The position numbers and the translations under genes are program-made. A model generated the notes under the pieces. The model was given only the letters and a program-made list of their open reading frames with translations, had not been told where the DNA came from and made no database searches. A stretch of DNA of 64,000 nt from a virus. Location: positions 1 through 64,000 of IMG/VR virus record IMGVR_UViG_3300045996_004119, one strand, 5' to 3'. Shown here one piece after another: positions 15,876 through 23,098 of this stretch (position 1 is the stretch's first letter; every line of letters starts with the position of its first letter).

Positions 15876-16618
15876 CGCTTCGTCTCCTGTGCGCACTCGC
15901 GCACGATGGTCTCGAGTTCTTCGGCGGCTTGCGCGTAGGTGCTGCCGCGCGCGGGCGACACGGCGGCGATATCTCGCAGATTCTCTATGCATTCCGCCAC
16001 ATCGCCGCCCGTGCGCGCGCGACCGAGGGCATGGGTCAGCAGTCGCAGCACCTCATTTAAAGCGCTCGCGGTTGGCTCGGGAGTACTGACCGCATCCGCC
16101 CACTCGCCGGCCTTCGTCTGAATCATCTCGCGGATGCGGCCGGCGAGATCGCTCGGGCGTGCGAGCGCTTCATTCGCCAGCTTCTGCACCTCCGGCGCTC
16201 CGAGTGACGCGACCGGCACGTTGCCGACGTAGATCACGGCGCTGCCGTCGTCGCGCACGCGCCCTGCCCATGTACGCCCGGCGAGGTCGCTGGGCTGCGC
16301 GGACTGGGCAGCCGCGGCGCACTCGGCACGGATCTGCTCGATGAGACGGGTGATGATGGTGCGCGCGTGAGGCACCGACACGTCCGACGCGAGGCGCACA
16401 CCATCTGTCCCGAGCTGGAGCCACCCGGCGTCCGGCACCATCTCCCGCGCGATCTCCTCGGCGGAGCGGGGCGGGGTGGCGGTGCGGCGGCGGAGCAGCT
16501 CCTGCATCACGTCCGGGAAGGACTCGAGCTCCTGAACGAGGTTGGCGCCTTGGCTGGCGTCGAAGGCGAGCGTGACCTCCTCCGACTCGTCCTTGTCCGC
16601 GAGGGTCAATTCGTTCAC
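15872..16618 (-). CDS. Hypothetical protein (248 aa) with shared AEEIAREMV block
   Basis: A 248-residue acidic, helical protein. It contains RSAEEIAREMVPDAGW followed by a segment ending IITRLIEQIRAE; a very similar arrangement (PAEDIAREMV ... TIVDIIERSRAE) occurs inside the 1189-residue protein at 43061, so the two share a module. Function unknown. GTG start at 16618, chosen for the GTGA overlap; ten codons further upstream are in frame but would cover the neighbour. Confidence 0.6.
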   Translation of the reverse strand: MNELTLADKDESEEVTLAFDASQGANLVQELESFPDVMQELLRRRTATPPRSAEEIAREMVPDAGWLQLGTDGVRLASDVSVPHARTIITRLIEQIRAECAAAAQSAQPSDLAGRTWAGRVRDDGSAVIYVGNVPVASLGAPEVQKLANEALARPSDLAGRIREMIQTKAGEWADAVSTPEPTASALNEVLRLLTHALGRARTGGDVAECIENLRDIAAVSPARGSTYAQAAEELETIVRECAQETKR

Positions 16619-16866
16619 GCCCCACCGCCTTCCTCGGTGCACACGCACGCCGCCAGGTCCACCGGCGCCGGCTCCACCACACGCAGCCCCCGCGCGGCCA
16701 TCTGCCTGCGGCGGCGGGCCTCCTCGCGGGAGCGGTTCGGCGGGCCGGAGGGGCGGCGGCTGGGCTCGTCGGCAGGCAGATACTCGATGCGCTTCAGCGC
16801 GGGGCCCACGACGGCGGCCACCGCGCCCAGAAGGGCGAGGGATTGGACGAGGCGAGCGCGGTTCAC
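16615..16866 (-). CDS. Small membrane protein (83 aa)
   Basis: An 83-residue protein with an N-terminal membrane helix (SLALLGAVAAVVGPAL, ~9-24) and an Arg-rich cytoplasmic tail. The last 15 residues hold a C-V-C pair. No family recognised; overlaps the genes on both sides by four bases. Confidence 0.55.
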   Translation of the reverse strand: MNRARLVQSLALLGAVAAVVGPALKRIEYLPADEPSRRPSGPPNRSREEARRRRQMAARGLRVVEPAPVDLAACVCTEEGGGA

Positions 16867-17117
16867 GAGGGCCTCCCGCTATCGTCGATCGCCACCGAGA
16901 GCACGCCGAGCTTCAGCGCGTCGGCGACCACCCGGCTGCTGATGCCGAACCGCTGGTAGTTGCGCAGCTTCAGACGCCCCGTGCCCTCGCGTCGAGTCAT
17001 CAGGTACAGCGCCACCACCTCGTCTGGAGCGCCGTCTGACGGCGCCGTGCGCGCCGTGAACGTGCCGTTGTTGATCACGTGGACCGCCTCGATCATCCGC
17101 TTCGCATCTTCGTTCAC
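16863..17117 (-). CDS. Hypothetical protein (84 aa)
   Basis: An 84-residue protein with GTG start (GTGA overlap). The segment VVALYLMTRREGTGRLKLRN suggests a small alpha/beta fold, and the C-terminal ISSRVVADALKLGVLSVAI could be a helix-turn-helix. Not recognised. Confidence 0.55.
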   Translation of the reverse strand: MNEDAKRMIEAVHVINNGTFTARTAPSDGAPDEVVALYLMTRREGTGRLKLRNYQRFGISSRVVADALKLGVLSVAIDDSGRPS

Positions 17118-17269
17118 GGCCTCGCTCCTCTCTTTCGCCACCGTCTCACCACCCGCCTCGCCGCGCAGACCGCATCCACCGCGACAGCCCCGACGCTCCA
17201 CGCCGCCAGCACGAGCCCAGCGACTATGACGCTGCCGAACATGGCCGCTGCCAGCGTGCCGAGCGCCAT
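17114..17269 (-). CDS. Small membrane protein (51 aa)
   Basis: A 51-residue protein, mostly one long hydrophobic stretch (residues 2-36) with an Arg-rich C-terminus, predicted as one or two membrane helices. It shares one base with the gene upstream (TGATG). Confidence 0.5.
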   Translation of the reverse strand: MALGTLAAAMFGSVIVAGLVLAAWSVGAVAVDAVCAARRVVRRWRKRGARP

Positions 17270-17517
17270 CACGCCTTCCGGGCGCCGCGCTTCGGCTTCG
17301 GCGCGGGCTCCTCGCCCGTCTTGAGCCACAGCCGCTCGGCCTTGTCGAACCGCACGCGGCCCGCGCGCCTCTCCCGCTGGAGCGCCCTGTCGAGCACACG
17401 GTCGGTCTTCGCCGTCAGGCCCAGATCGCGGGCCATCTTGGCGAACGTCGCTCCGTCGCCAACCACCCGGAGCACGTCCTCGGTGGTGATGCCCTTCGTC
17501 GTCAGCTTCTTCGCCAT
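17269..17517 (-). CDS. Small winged-helix-like protein (82 aa)
   Basis: An 82-residue basic protein. ATFAKMARDLGLTAKTDRVL, then RERRAGRVRFDKAERLWL, reads as helix-turn-helix plus wing, and the C-terminus is Lys/Arg/Pro-rich. Likely a DNA-binding regulator, but target and family are unknown. One-base TGATG overlaps at both ends. Confidence 0.55.
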   Translation of the reverse strand: MAKKLTTKGITTEDVLRVVGDGATFAKMARDLGLTAKTDRVLDRALQRERRAGRVRFDKAERLWLKTGEEPAPKPKRGARKA

Positions 17518-17921
17518 CACTCCTCCTCGCCCATGTCCGGGCAGTTCTCCGCCCGGCACTCCTCGCACCAGTCCGGGCTGTCGTCGCAGTCGTGCCGGCA
17601 CACGCGGCACGGTCCGCTATCGATCACCGTCACCGGGCACGCGGTGAGCAACAGCGCCCCGATCGCCATGCACGCCGCCCGCGCGACGAACCTGACCACG
17701 CGGCTCCCCGGGCGCTGCACCCGAACCGGCCGCTCGCGCGCCTCCCGCTCCAGCGTGCGCCGCCGCACCTCGATGAGCTCCAGCTCGTCCCGCGCCAGGA
17801 TCCGCGACGCCTCCGCCGCGATCTCCTCGACCTGCTCCGGCGTCTCGGCGAGGTGCAGAGCCGTCTCCAGCTCCGCGCGAGCCGCGTCCACCGCGCGAGC
17901 CAGCGAGGCCGGCGCGCTCAC
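17517..17921 (-). CDS. Membrane protein with Cys-rich C-terminal tail (134 aa)
   Basis: A 134-residue protein: a helical acidic N-terminal part (1-75), a hydrophobic helix (FVARAACMAIGALLLTACPV, ~82-101) and a tail with eight more cysteines (CRVCRHDC, CEECRAENC) that could bind zinc. The order suggests a single-pass protein with an exposed zinc-binding tail. Function unknown. Confidence 0.55.
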   Translation of the reverse strand: MSAPASLARAVDAARAELETALHLAETPEQVEEIAAEASRILARDELELIEVRRRTLEREARERPVRVQRPGSRVVRFVARAACMAIGALLLTACPVTVIDSGPCRVCRHDCDDSPDWCEECRAENCPDMGEEE

Positions 17922-18103
17922 TGGGCACCTCGGAGCTGCTCGAGCCGCCCGCGGATCGCCGCGCTGGTGTGCTGCGCCTCCTCGGCGAGGACCTCTCTGG
18001 TCCTGCGCGCGCCGAAGCGCACGGCGTGCCAGCTGATCCAGCAGAGGCCGAGACCGAACGCCAGGGCCTGCTCAGTCCTTCGAATGATGCCTTTCGACTG
18101 CAT
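17918..18103 (-). CDS. Small membrane-associated protein (61 aa)
   Basis: A 61-residue protein with a short hydrophobic helix (ALAFGLGLCWISWHAV) and an amphipathic helix after it. Overlaps the next gene by four bases. No family recognised. Confidence 0.5.
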   Translation of the reverse strand: MQSKGIIRRTEQALAFGLGLCWISWHAVRFGARRTREVLAEEAQHTSAAIRGRLEQLRGAQ

Positions 18104-18112
18104 GTCCCCTCC

Positions 18113-18574
18113 TCACCCCGCCGCCAGCGCCTCGGCACCGGCCCCGTCAATCCACCAATCCGCGCTCGCCGGGACCGTGCTGTACGCCGGCACGACCTCC
18201 TCCCAGCCGAGGACATTCACGCCGAGCTCGACGCTGCTCAGCGAGCGCCGCGCCGCCTCGCGCTCGAGCCGCATCTCGTCGCCATCGCCGCTCGGGGGCG
18301 GCAGAAGCGTCGAGCGGCGCGGAGCCGACTCGGCAACCAGCGCCACCGATACGCGCCCGAGGCACCGGTCGACGCAGGCGCGCAGCTCGGCGACGCCCAT
18401 GCGCCCGCGCCAGAGCTCGGCCACGGCGCCACGGAGCCAGTCCTCGTCGAGGCCGGCCGCCCACAGGTCCATGAGCACATCGAGCGCATGAGCGCAGTGG
18501 TCGCCTGGCGCCTGGCTATCGAGCTTCCCCCGCAGCGTCACCAGCGCGCCGGATGCGCGGTCAATAGCGTTCAT
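18113..18574 (-). CDS. Hypothetical protein (153 aa)
   Basis: A 153-residue helical, acidic protein. The segment HALDVLMDLWAAGLDEDWLR and the later EREAARRSLSSVELGVNVLG are the best-formed helices. The Pro/Gly-rich PPPSGDGDE string recurs in the protein at 19614, which hints at common ancestry of parts of these neighbours. No family recognised. Confidence 0.55.
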   Translation of the reverse strand: MNAIDRASGALVTLRGKLDSQAPGDHCAHALDVLMDLWAAGLDEDWLRGAVAELWRGRMGVAELRACVDRCLGRVSVALVAESAPRRSTLLPPPSGDGDEMRLEREAARRSLSSVELGVNVLGWEEVVPAYSTVPASADWWIDGAGAEALAAG

Positions 18575-18606
18575 GTTCCACCCCCGATCCTCTCCACTGG
18601 TCCCTC

Positions 18607-18933
18607 CTACTCCGCCGCCAGCGGCTCACCGCCGAACGGCTCATCCAGCCCCTGAATCGGCGCCGCGCGCCGAATCGTCATTGCTTCACCGATCTCCCGC
18701 TCCAGTCGGAGCACTTCCTCGTAGAGCGCCGCATCGTCGATCTCGACGAGCTCGCCCGGGTCGCCGCCCTCCATGCGCAGCCGGTCCGCCAAGCGAATCC
18801 GACGCGCGCGCAGGTAGGCCGGATCGCTCATCAGGTCGCGCGGTGCCCGCTCGGGCTGGACGCGCAGCCACGGAGCCGCGCTGCCCACCTCGTCGATGAG
18901 CGCTGCGTCGGGGTCGATGAAGTGTGGCTTCAT
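18607..18933 (-). CDS. Hypothetical protein (108 aa)
   Basis: A 108-residue charged helical protein (DAALYEEVLRLEREIGEAM near the C-terminus). The ATG overlaps the stop of the gene upstream. No family recognised. Confidence 0.55.
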   Translation of the reverse strand: MKPHFIDPDAALIDEVGSAAPWLRVQPERAPRDLMSDPAYLRARRIRLADRLRMEGGDPGELVEIDDAALYEEVLRLEREIGEAMTIRRAAPIQGLDEPFGGEPLAAE

Positions 18934-19214
18934 GACGGCCCCACGGCGGCGCCGATGGCGGCTTTTGCGACGTCAGCCTCGTGCTGGTGCGCATCGGCGA
19001 TCTCGCTCAGCACGCGTTGCACGTCAGCCTGCGACATGCCCTTCGCGGCCGCGTCGGCCTGAGCTTTCGCAGCGAACCGGAGCGCGTGAGCGATGAAGTC
19101 GTTGATCATCCAGGTCAGCACGCGCGTACGGAGCTGAAGCCCGACGGTCGATGCCGGACCGAGGGCCGCGGCGACGCTCTGGATCCTGGCCTGAAGCACC
19201 TTGAGGTCCATCAC
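18930..19214 (-). CDS. Hypothetical helical protein (94 aa)
   Basis: A 94-residue all-helical protein with two adjacent ATG starts; the first overlaps the stop upstream. FIAHALRFAAKAQADAAAKG and VLSEIADAHQHEADVAKAA are the main helices. No family recognised. Confidence 0.55.
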   Translation of the reverse strand: MMDLKVLQARIQSVAAALGPASTVGLQLRTRVLTWMINDFIAHALRFAAKAQADAAAKGMSQADVQRVLSEIADAHQHEADVAKAAIGAAVGPS

Positions 19215-19603
19215 GCCGCCCTCGCGTCGGTGAATGTCATCCCGGACTGGTCACACAGGCTGCAACCGAAGCTCTCGCACGCCTCACACGACTCCTTCGC
19301 CGGCTCCTCCGCCGGGAGCTCCCGCAGCACCTCGCGCAGGCCGAGCATGAGCTCGTAGGCCTTCCGCCACGCCGCCCGGCGCTCGGGGCTCAGGGAGGGG
19401 CTGTCCATCGCGAGCTTCGCCTCGAGGAGCAGTCCGCCGGTGCGGTCGAGCCCGGAGAGCGCGTAAAGCCACGTCGCGACCGCACCGGGCTCGCTCAACG
19501 ACGGGAGCCCGCGCACGCCGCGAACGAGGTAGTCGCCGAGCCCCGCCGTAGCGGTGGAGAGCGCGGCGACAAGGGCAGTGCGGAACGTCTCGAATGCACC
19601 CAT
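19211..19603 (-). CDS. Hypothetical protein with C-terminal Cys pairs (130 aa)
   Basis: A 130-residue helical protein whose last 35 residues hold CEACESFGCSLC, a spacing seen in small zinc-binding tails. Helices at 5-30 and 75-100. No family recognised. Confidence 0.55.
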   Translation of the reverse strand: MGAFETFRTALVAALSTATAGLGDYLVRGVRGLPSLSEPGAVATWLYALSGLDRTGGLLLEAKLAMDSPSLSPERRAAWRKAYELMLGLREVLRELPAEEPAKESCEACESFGCSLCDQSGMTFTDARAA

Positions 19604-19613
19604 GGCGCCCTCC

Positions 19614-20306
19614 TCAGAACCTCACGGTGGGCACGTCGTCGAACCACTGCGTCTCGCCCGGCGCCGGCGGTTCGGTGTCCGCGCCGGTGCAGCAGGCCAT
19701 CTCCGGGAGATCCACGTCGCCAGACGCCGGAGGCAGCGTGTCGCCCGTCGCGGCGCGCGCGGCCGAGAGCTCCTCGGCCTCCTCGTCGCCGTCGCCAGAG
19801 GGCGGGGGAGGGGAAGCGGGGCGGCTTGCGGGCGCCGTCGCGGCCCCGTGGCAGGCGCAGAGGCAGTCACCGAGCGCCGCGGACTCGCCGGGGCAGTCGC
19901 TGTGGTAGCGGCCGAAGCAGGTCCAGGTCACCGCCTCGAAAGGAGCCGGCGCTCCGCTCGCGAGGACAGCAGGCTGCCCGTCACGGATGGCCGGCGCCGC
20001 CACGTGGGAGGCATCCAGGGCCTCATCCAGCGCCATCAGCTCGCCGAGGTGGCGGATCAACTCCGCCGACTCCTCGGTCCAGTCCGCGCGCCACGTCTCG
20101 TCGTTGCAGAGCGACCCGAGCCGCCAGCGGAACCACGGCGCGTCGAGACCCGCCTCCTGCAGGCGCTCCAGCGACGCGATCATGGCGTCGCGGCAGGACT
20201 CGATGAGCGACTCGTTGCCGAGCCACACCACGCCGGAGAGCTTCACCGCGGCGAGCGCGGCAGCCTCGAAGGCGCTGTGGCCGGCCAGCTGAACGAGGGC
20301 GCTCAC
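19614..20306 (-). CDS. Hypothetical protein (230 aa), helical front and Cys-rich tail
   Basis: A 230-residue protein: a helical first half (residues 1-100), then a cysteine/histidine-containing stretch (CFGRYHSDCPG, CLCACHG, ~130-153) and a long Pro/Gly/Asp/Glu-rich tail. GTG start at 20306 with GTGA overlap. The tail ends in MACCTGADTEPPAPGE. Not recognised. Confidence 0.55.
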   Translation of the reverse strand: MSALVQLAGHSAFEAAALAAVKLSGVVWLGNESLIESCRDAMIASLERLQEAGLDAPWFRWRLGSLCNDETWRADWTEESAELIRHLGELMALDEALDASHVAAPAIRDGQPAVLASGAPAPFEAVTWTCFGRYHSDCPGESAALGDCLCACHGAATAPASRPASPPPPSGDGDEEAEELSAARAATGDTLPPASGDVDLPEMACCTGADTEPPAPGETQWFDDVPTVRF

Positions 20307-20659
20307 GCGGCCTCCGAGACGGCCGACGTCGCGATCGCGCCATGAGCCACCGCCAGAGCCGCGATTCGCGCCTTGTCCCAGCCCGGGAGCGCCGCGAGCG
20401 TCGCCAGCGCCTGCTCCAGGCTCCAGAGGCTCTCGCGCGGGCAAGCCGCGTGCGCGGCGGCGAGCGTCCACGCCACCGCCTCGCCGCGCATGTCGTTGCC
20501 GAGGGCGAGCAGCAGCGCGCAGTAGTCCGAGGCGACCGGCTCTTCGTCAGATGCCCAGTCGCGGGCGGCGGCCAGCGCATCGCGGTCGGACACGTCGAGC
20601 GTCCCGGCGAGGACGGCGCGGCACACGGCGACGAGGCCGATGACGGAGGGGCGGATCAC
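20303..20659 (-). CDS. Hypothetical protein (118 aa)
   Basis: A 118-residue helical protein (VCRAVLAGTLDVSDRDALAA, LPGWDKARIAALAVAHG) that could be a helical-repeat fold. Overlaps both neighbours by four bases. No family recognised. Confidence 0.55.
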   Translation of the reverse strand: MIRPSVIGLVAVCRAVLAGTLDVSDRDALAAARDWASDEEPVASDYCALLLALGNDMRGEAVAWTLAAAHAACPRESLWSLEQALATLAALPGWDKARIAALAVAHGAIATSAVSEAA

Positions 20660-20907
20660 GCGGCCTCCGGGACGGCCGGCGCCGCGCTCTCGCCGTCGAA
20701 CGACGGGTCCGCCACCACCTCGAGCCCGCGCTCCCCGTGCTGGAGCACGCAGCGGATCTCCCTCAGCGCCTCCGACCGGTAGGGCTCCTGCAGCGCGAGG
20801 AGCTCGCGGTCGCTGAGCTCGTCGGCGAACAGCGAAAGCTCCTCAACCCCGAGCCCTTCAGCCCAGCGGTCACGGCGGACGGTGTAGGTGCGACGGAAGC
20901 AAGACAT
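20656..20907 (-). CDS. First gene of the leftward early operon (83 aa)
   Basis: An 83-residue acidic protein (LSLFADELSDRELLALQEPY) with a good ribosome site (GAGGAGG) before its ATG. It is the first gene after the strong leftward promoter at 20946-20974 and would be the first early product of the left arm. No family recognised. Confidence 0.6.
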   Translation of the reverse strand: MSCFRRTYTVRRDRWAEGLGVEELSLFADELSDRELLALQEPYRSEALREIRCVLQHGERGLEVVADPSFDGESAAPAVPEAA

Positions 20908-20944
20908 CGGGCCTCCTCGGACGCGGCGGCGTCCTGATGAGGAC

Positions 20945-20973
20945 CAATGTAAAGGTAAGTTTTCTTTTCGTCA
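20945..20973. promoter_or_regulatory. Operator-like site OL over the leftward promoter
   Basis: A 29-base block that matches 21 of 29 positions, in the same orientation, with the operator-like block at 22181-22209 over the rightward promoter. It covers both boxes of the leftward promoter. The two share AATGTAAA and a TTCTTT-like centre. This is the expected layout for two operators of one phage repressor; binding itself is inferred. Confidence 0.55.
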
Positions 20974-20974
20974 A
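20946..20974 (-). promoter_or_regulatory. Leftward early promoter (PL-like)
   Basis: On the minus strand: -35 TTGACG (20974-20969), 17-base spacer, -10 TACATT (20951-20946), in a short AT-richer island. Transcription would start near 20939 and enter the long leftward operon at 20907. The operator-like block 20945-20973 overlaps it fully, so repression is likely. Confidence 0.7.
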
Positions 20975-21052
20975 GCGCGCGTTGGAAACTACATTTTTCT
21001 CGCGAGATGTCGCAAGCCAGCCTACATACGCACTGAGGCTATCGGGGGCCGC

Positions 21053-21517
21053 TCAGCCTCCGCGGTCGTCGTCGCCCGGGCGCATCGAGTGCCAGCAACG
21101 CAGCAGGAACCGTTCTGTGGCCCACTCCTGCCGGCGAATGGTCTCGTCGAGGCCCAGTTGGCTCATCAGGACGGGCGGCGCAGCAAGACGTGCAGCGAGC
21201 GCTTGCACGGCCGCCGTCGTCCGGTCGGCGCGCTGGAGCGCAAGGACCGCGCTGGCGACCCCGATGAACGCGGTGGTGCCGCGCACCCGCCGGTCCATGT
21301 CATGCAACGCCAGGACGGTGCGGCCGTCGGTGAGGTACGGCACGCCACCCGGCACGCTGGACAGGTAGACGACCCGGAGCCCCAGCGATGCGGCGATCGT
21401 CGTCGGCGACTGAAACCCCTGGGTGTACGTGGTCGCGCGTCGAATGCGCTCGAGCAGGCCGCGTCGCTCTTCGGCGACCAGATCGAGACACCATTGACCG
21501 CTTATCGTGGTGCTCAC
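21053..21517 (-). CDS. Degenerate ImmA/IrrE-like protein without HEXXH
   Basis: A 154-residue protein that follows the ImmA/IrrE layout: helix, the strand LGLRVVYLSSVPGGVPYLTDG, a second strand (TVLALHD), a helix, and AAVQALAARLAAPP in the position of the usual family ending EA..FAA.LLMP. Where active members have the zinc-binding HEXXH, this protein has FIGVASAVLAL. It should therefore not be a metalloprotease. It may be an inactive partner or co-repressor of the repressor encoded just upstream. GTG start with GGGGAGG six bases before it. The family assignment is by pattern only. Confidence 0.45.
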   Translation of the reverse strand: MSTTISGQWCLDLVAEERRGLLERIRRATTYTQGFQSPTTIAASLGLRVVYLSSVPGGVPYLTDGRTVLALHDMDRRVRGTTAFIGVASAVLALQRADRTTAAVQALAARLAAPPVLMSQLGLDETIRRQEWATERFLLRCWHSMRPGDDDRGG

Positions 21518-21556
21518 GGCACGCCTCCCCTGACATACCCGCGCGTGTACCCACCA

Positions 21557-21566
21557 CTTTACATTG
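21557..21566. promoter_or_regulatory. Third operator-like sequence
   Basis: CTTTACATTG is the exact reverse complement of the first ten bases of the operator-like site at 20945. It stands between the repressor and the ImmA-like gene, where it could let the repressor tune its own operon. It is only a 10-mer, so this is tentative. Confidence 0.35.
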
Positions 21567-21571
21567 TTTCG

Positions 21572-22114
21572 CTAGTGTTTCGAAGCCTTTTTCGTCGACG
21601 CAGGCGTGCTGTCTACTCGTAAGGCCGCGGACTTTGGGGGATCTCCGCTCTCTCGATTTGCTAGGTCGTGCAGAATCCTCGCCATTTCGCCGACGAATTG
21701 CGCGTCGATGCGTTGCGGCAAGTCGTCGTAGATCGCGCCCACGCGCTCGAACGCGTCCTCCGGGATCCCTTTGAAAACGGCGCGAGCTGCTGCCGCCGCC
21801 TCCTCCCACTCCTCTCGGTCGCGCAGGCGCGTCGGCGGTCCGCTGCGTGACACCGGGATCTCGAACCCGTTCTCGTCAGCCCAGCGGGCCGCGGCGTCGT
21901 CGAGCTCCTGGGGCGACATCCCCCAGTACTTCGCCATCGCCCGCGCGAAATCCTCGCCGACCGCGTTGTCCCCTCGTGCCACGGCGGCGACGTGCACGCG
22001 CGTGAATGAGGTCGCGCGTGCGATCGCGGACGCTTTGCCGCGCTGCTTACATTCGGTCTTGAGCCGGTCGGCGACGTAGGCCGAGACGATCCGGCGCTCC
22101 TCTGACCTGCGCAT
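21572..22114 (-). CDS. Helix-turn-helix phage repressor, no peptidase domain
   Basis: A 180-residue protein. Residues ~10-70 form a helix-turn-helix: VADRLKTECKQRGKASAIAR, then TRVHVAAVARGDNAVGEDFA and a third helix. The rest is a helical, charged domain, with no LexA/CI S24 autopeptidase. It faces the Cro-like gene across the operator at 22181-22209, which marks it as the likely lysogeny repressor. Lacking a self-cleaving domain, it would have to be inactivated by another route. An ATG at 22156 extends it by 14 residues; ATG 22114 is chosen because the added residues lie outside the fold. The choice is uncertain. Confidence 0.7.
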   Translation of the reverse strand: MRRSEERRIVSAYVADRLKTECKQRGKASAIARATSFTRVHVAAVARGDNAVGEDFARAMAKYWGMSPQELDDAAARWADENGFEIPVSRSGPPTRLRDREEWEEAAAAARAVFKGIPEDAFERVGAIYDDLPQRIDAQFVGEMARILHDLANRESGDPPKSAALRVDSTPASTKKASKH

Positions 22115-22173
22115 GGCGTAGACCCTATCACTGCGAAAGAACAGGCTACTTTTCATCCGGCTCAGGTTTCCCC

Positions 22174-22202
22174 TTGCGCCGAATGTAAACGGAAATTATC
22201 TT
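22174..22202 (+). promoter_or_regulatory. Rightward early promoter (PR-like), apparently leaderless
   Basis: -35 TTGCGC (22174-22179), 17-base spacer, -10 TATCTT (22197-22202). Initiation would fall near 22209-22211, at the ATG of the Cro-like gene, so the first message is probably leaderless, as with some phage repressor-region transcripts. The operator palindrome straddles the -10 box. Confidence 0.6.
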
Positions 22203-22209
22203 TCCGTTT
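22187..22209. promoter_or_regulatory. Operator OR: perfect 9-bp inverted repeat
   Basis: AAACGGAAA (22187-22195) and TTTCCGTTT (22201-22209) are exact reverse complements separated by TTATC. The site covers the -10 box and start point of the rightward promoter, the classic position for a repressor or Cro operator. The larger block 22181-22209 is similar to 20945-20973. Confidence 0.7.
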
Positions 22210-22210
22210 G

Positions 22211-22516
22211 ATGACGGTCCAGACCAGCACCGGCTCAGCGCCGGACGCCGATGCGCGCCTCGATGGCGCCAGGAAGCTCCAGGCCCTGATCGAGGAGCGT
22301 GGCCTCCGGTTCGACGAGGCGGCGACGGAGATCGGGCTCAGCAAGTACTACGTGCAGTCGATCTGCGCCGGGCGGATGGTCCCGGGGAGGAACGCGCAGA
22401 TCAAGATCGCCTCGTGGTCGGGGAAGGAGAAGAGCCGGCAGCAGGCGCCGCGTATCCCCCTCGCCGACTGGATGACGACCGATGAGCGCGCCCTGCTGGG
22501 CGTGAAGGCGAGCTGA
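22211..22516 (+). CDS. Cro-like helix-turn-helix protein
   Basis: A 101-residue protein. ARKLQALIEERGLRFDEAAT followed by EIGLSKYYVQSICAGRMVPG reads as a helix-turn-helix (~20-60). It is the first gene of the rightward operon, starting at the likely transcription start, across the operator from the repressor. This position fits a Cro-type antirepressor. ATG 22211 is preferred over the TTG one codon upstream. Confidence 0.65.
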   Translation: MTVQTSTGSAPDADARLDGARKLQALIEERGLRFDEAATEIGLSKYYVQSICAGRMVPGRNAQIKIASWSGKEKSRQQAPRIPLADWMTTDERALLGVKAS

Positions 22517-22519
22517 CCC

Positions 22520-23095
22520 ATGCCGATCTACTTCCTTCAACCAAGCCACGGAGGCCCGATCAAGGTCGGTCGTGCGGCCCGCGTCGAGTACCGCGTCGCC
22601 ACGCTCCAGGCCGCGTGTCCTTACGAACTGAAGTTGCTCGCGACGATGCCAGGTGGCGTGCATGAGGAGCGCGCGCTGCATCGGCGATTCGCGTCTCAGC
22701 GCGAGCGTGGGGAGTGGTTCAAGCCGTGCCGGGAGATCTGCGACCTGATCTCTAGTCTTGGAGGGGCGCCGATCCTGGACGAGGAGCTCGATGTCTCTCG
22801 GCGCGGAGTAGCAGCCGCGCCGGAGCCTGCTACTCCAGGCGCTCGGCTTCGCGCCCTGCGCACCTCGGTCGGCCTGCACCAGCACGTGGTCGCCGAGGCG
22901 GCCGAGATCGACCGAGTCGTCGTCTGCAAGATTGAGCGCGATAAGCACAAGGTCACGTCGTATCGGCACATGTCGGGCCTGGCTCGTGTGTTCGGGCTCT
23001 CGACCGACGAATTCGCCGGCTTTCTCGACGGCCGCATGCCGCTGCGAGACGCGCGCCTGCGCGCTGTGCCGCTTCGCGCTCAGGAGGCCCGCTAA
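22520..23095 (+). CDS. T5orf172/Mug113 (GIY-YIG-like) domain fused to Xre HTH
   Basis: A 191-residue two-domain protein. Residues 2-80 match the T5orf172/Mug113 group of GIY-YIG-related domains: IYFLQPS, IKVGRA, RVATLQAACP, HEERALHRRFASQ and GEWFK. Residues ~107-165 are an Xre-type helix-turn-helix: LRALRTSVGLHQHVVAEAAE, then VVCKIERDKHKVTS. The fusion suggests a DNA-targeted nuclease-like regulator. The group often keeps the fold with altered catalytic residues, so cleavage is not assured. Two more such domains lie at 26836 and 49534. Confidence 0.75.
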   Translation: MPIYFLQPSHGGPIKVGRAARVEYRVATLQAACPYELKLLATMPGGVHEERALHRRFASQRERGEWFKPCREICDLISSLGGAPILDEELDVSRRGVAAAPEPATPGARLRALRTSVGLHQHVVAEAAEIDRVVVCKIERDKHKVTSYRHMSGLARVFGLSTDEFAGFLDGRMPLRDARLRAVPLRAQEAR

Positions 23096-23098
23096 CCC

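Noticed and set aside
17517-17921. Lipoprotein signal (LLTAC) in the 134-residue protein
   Set aside because: The LLTAC string lies near residue 98, after a long soluble region, not at an N-terminal signal peptide.
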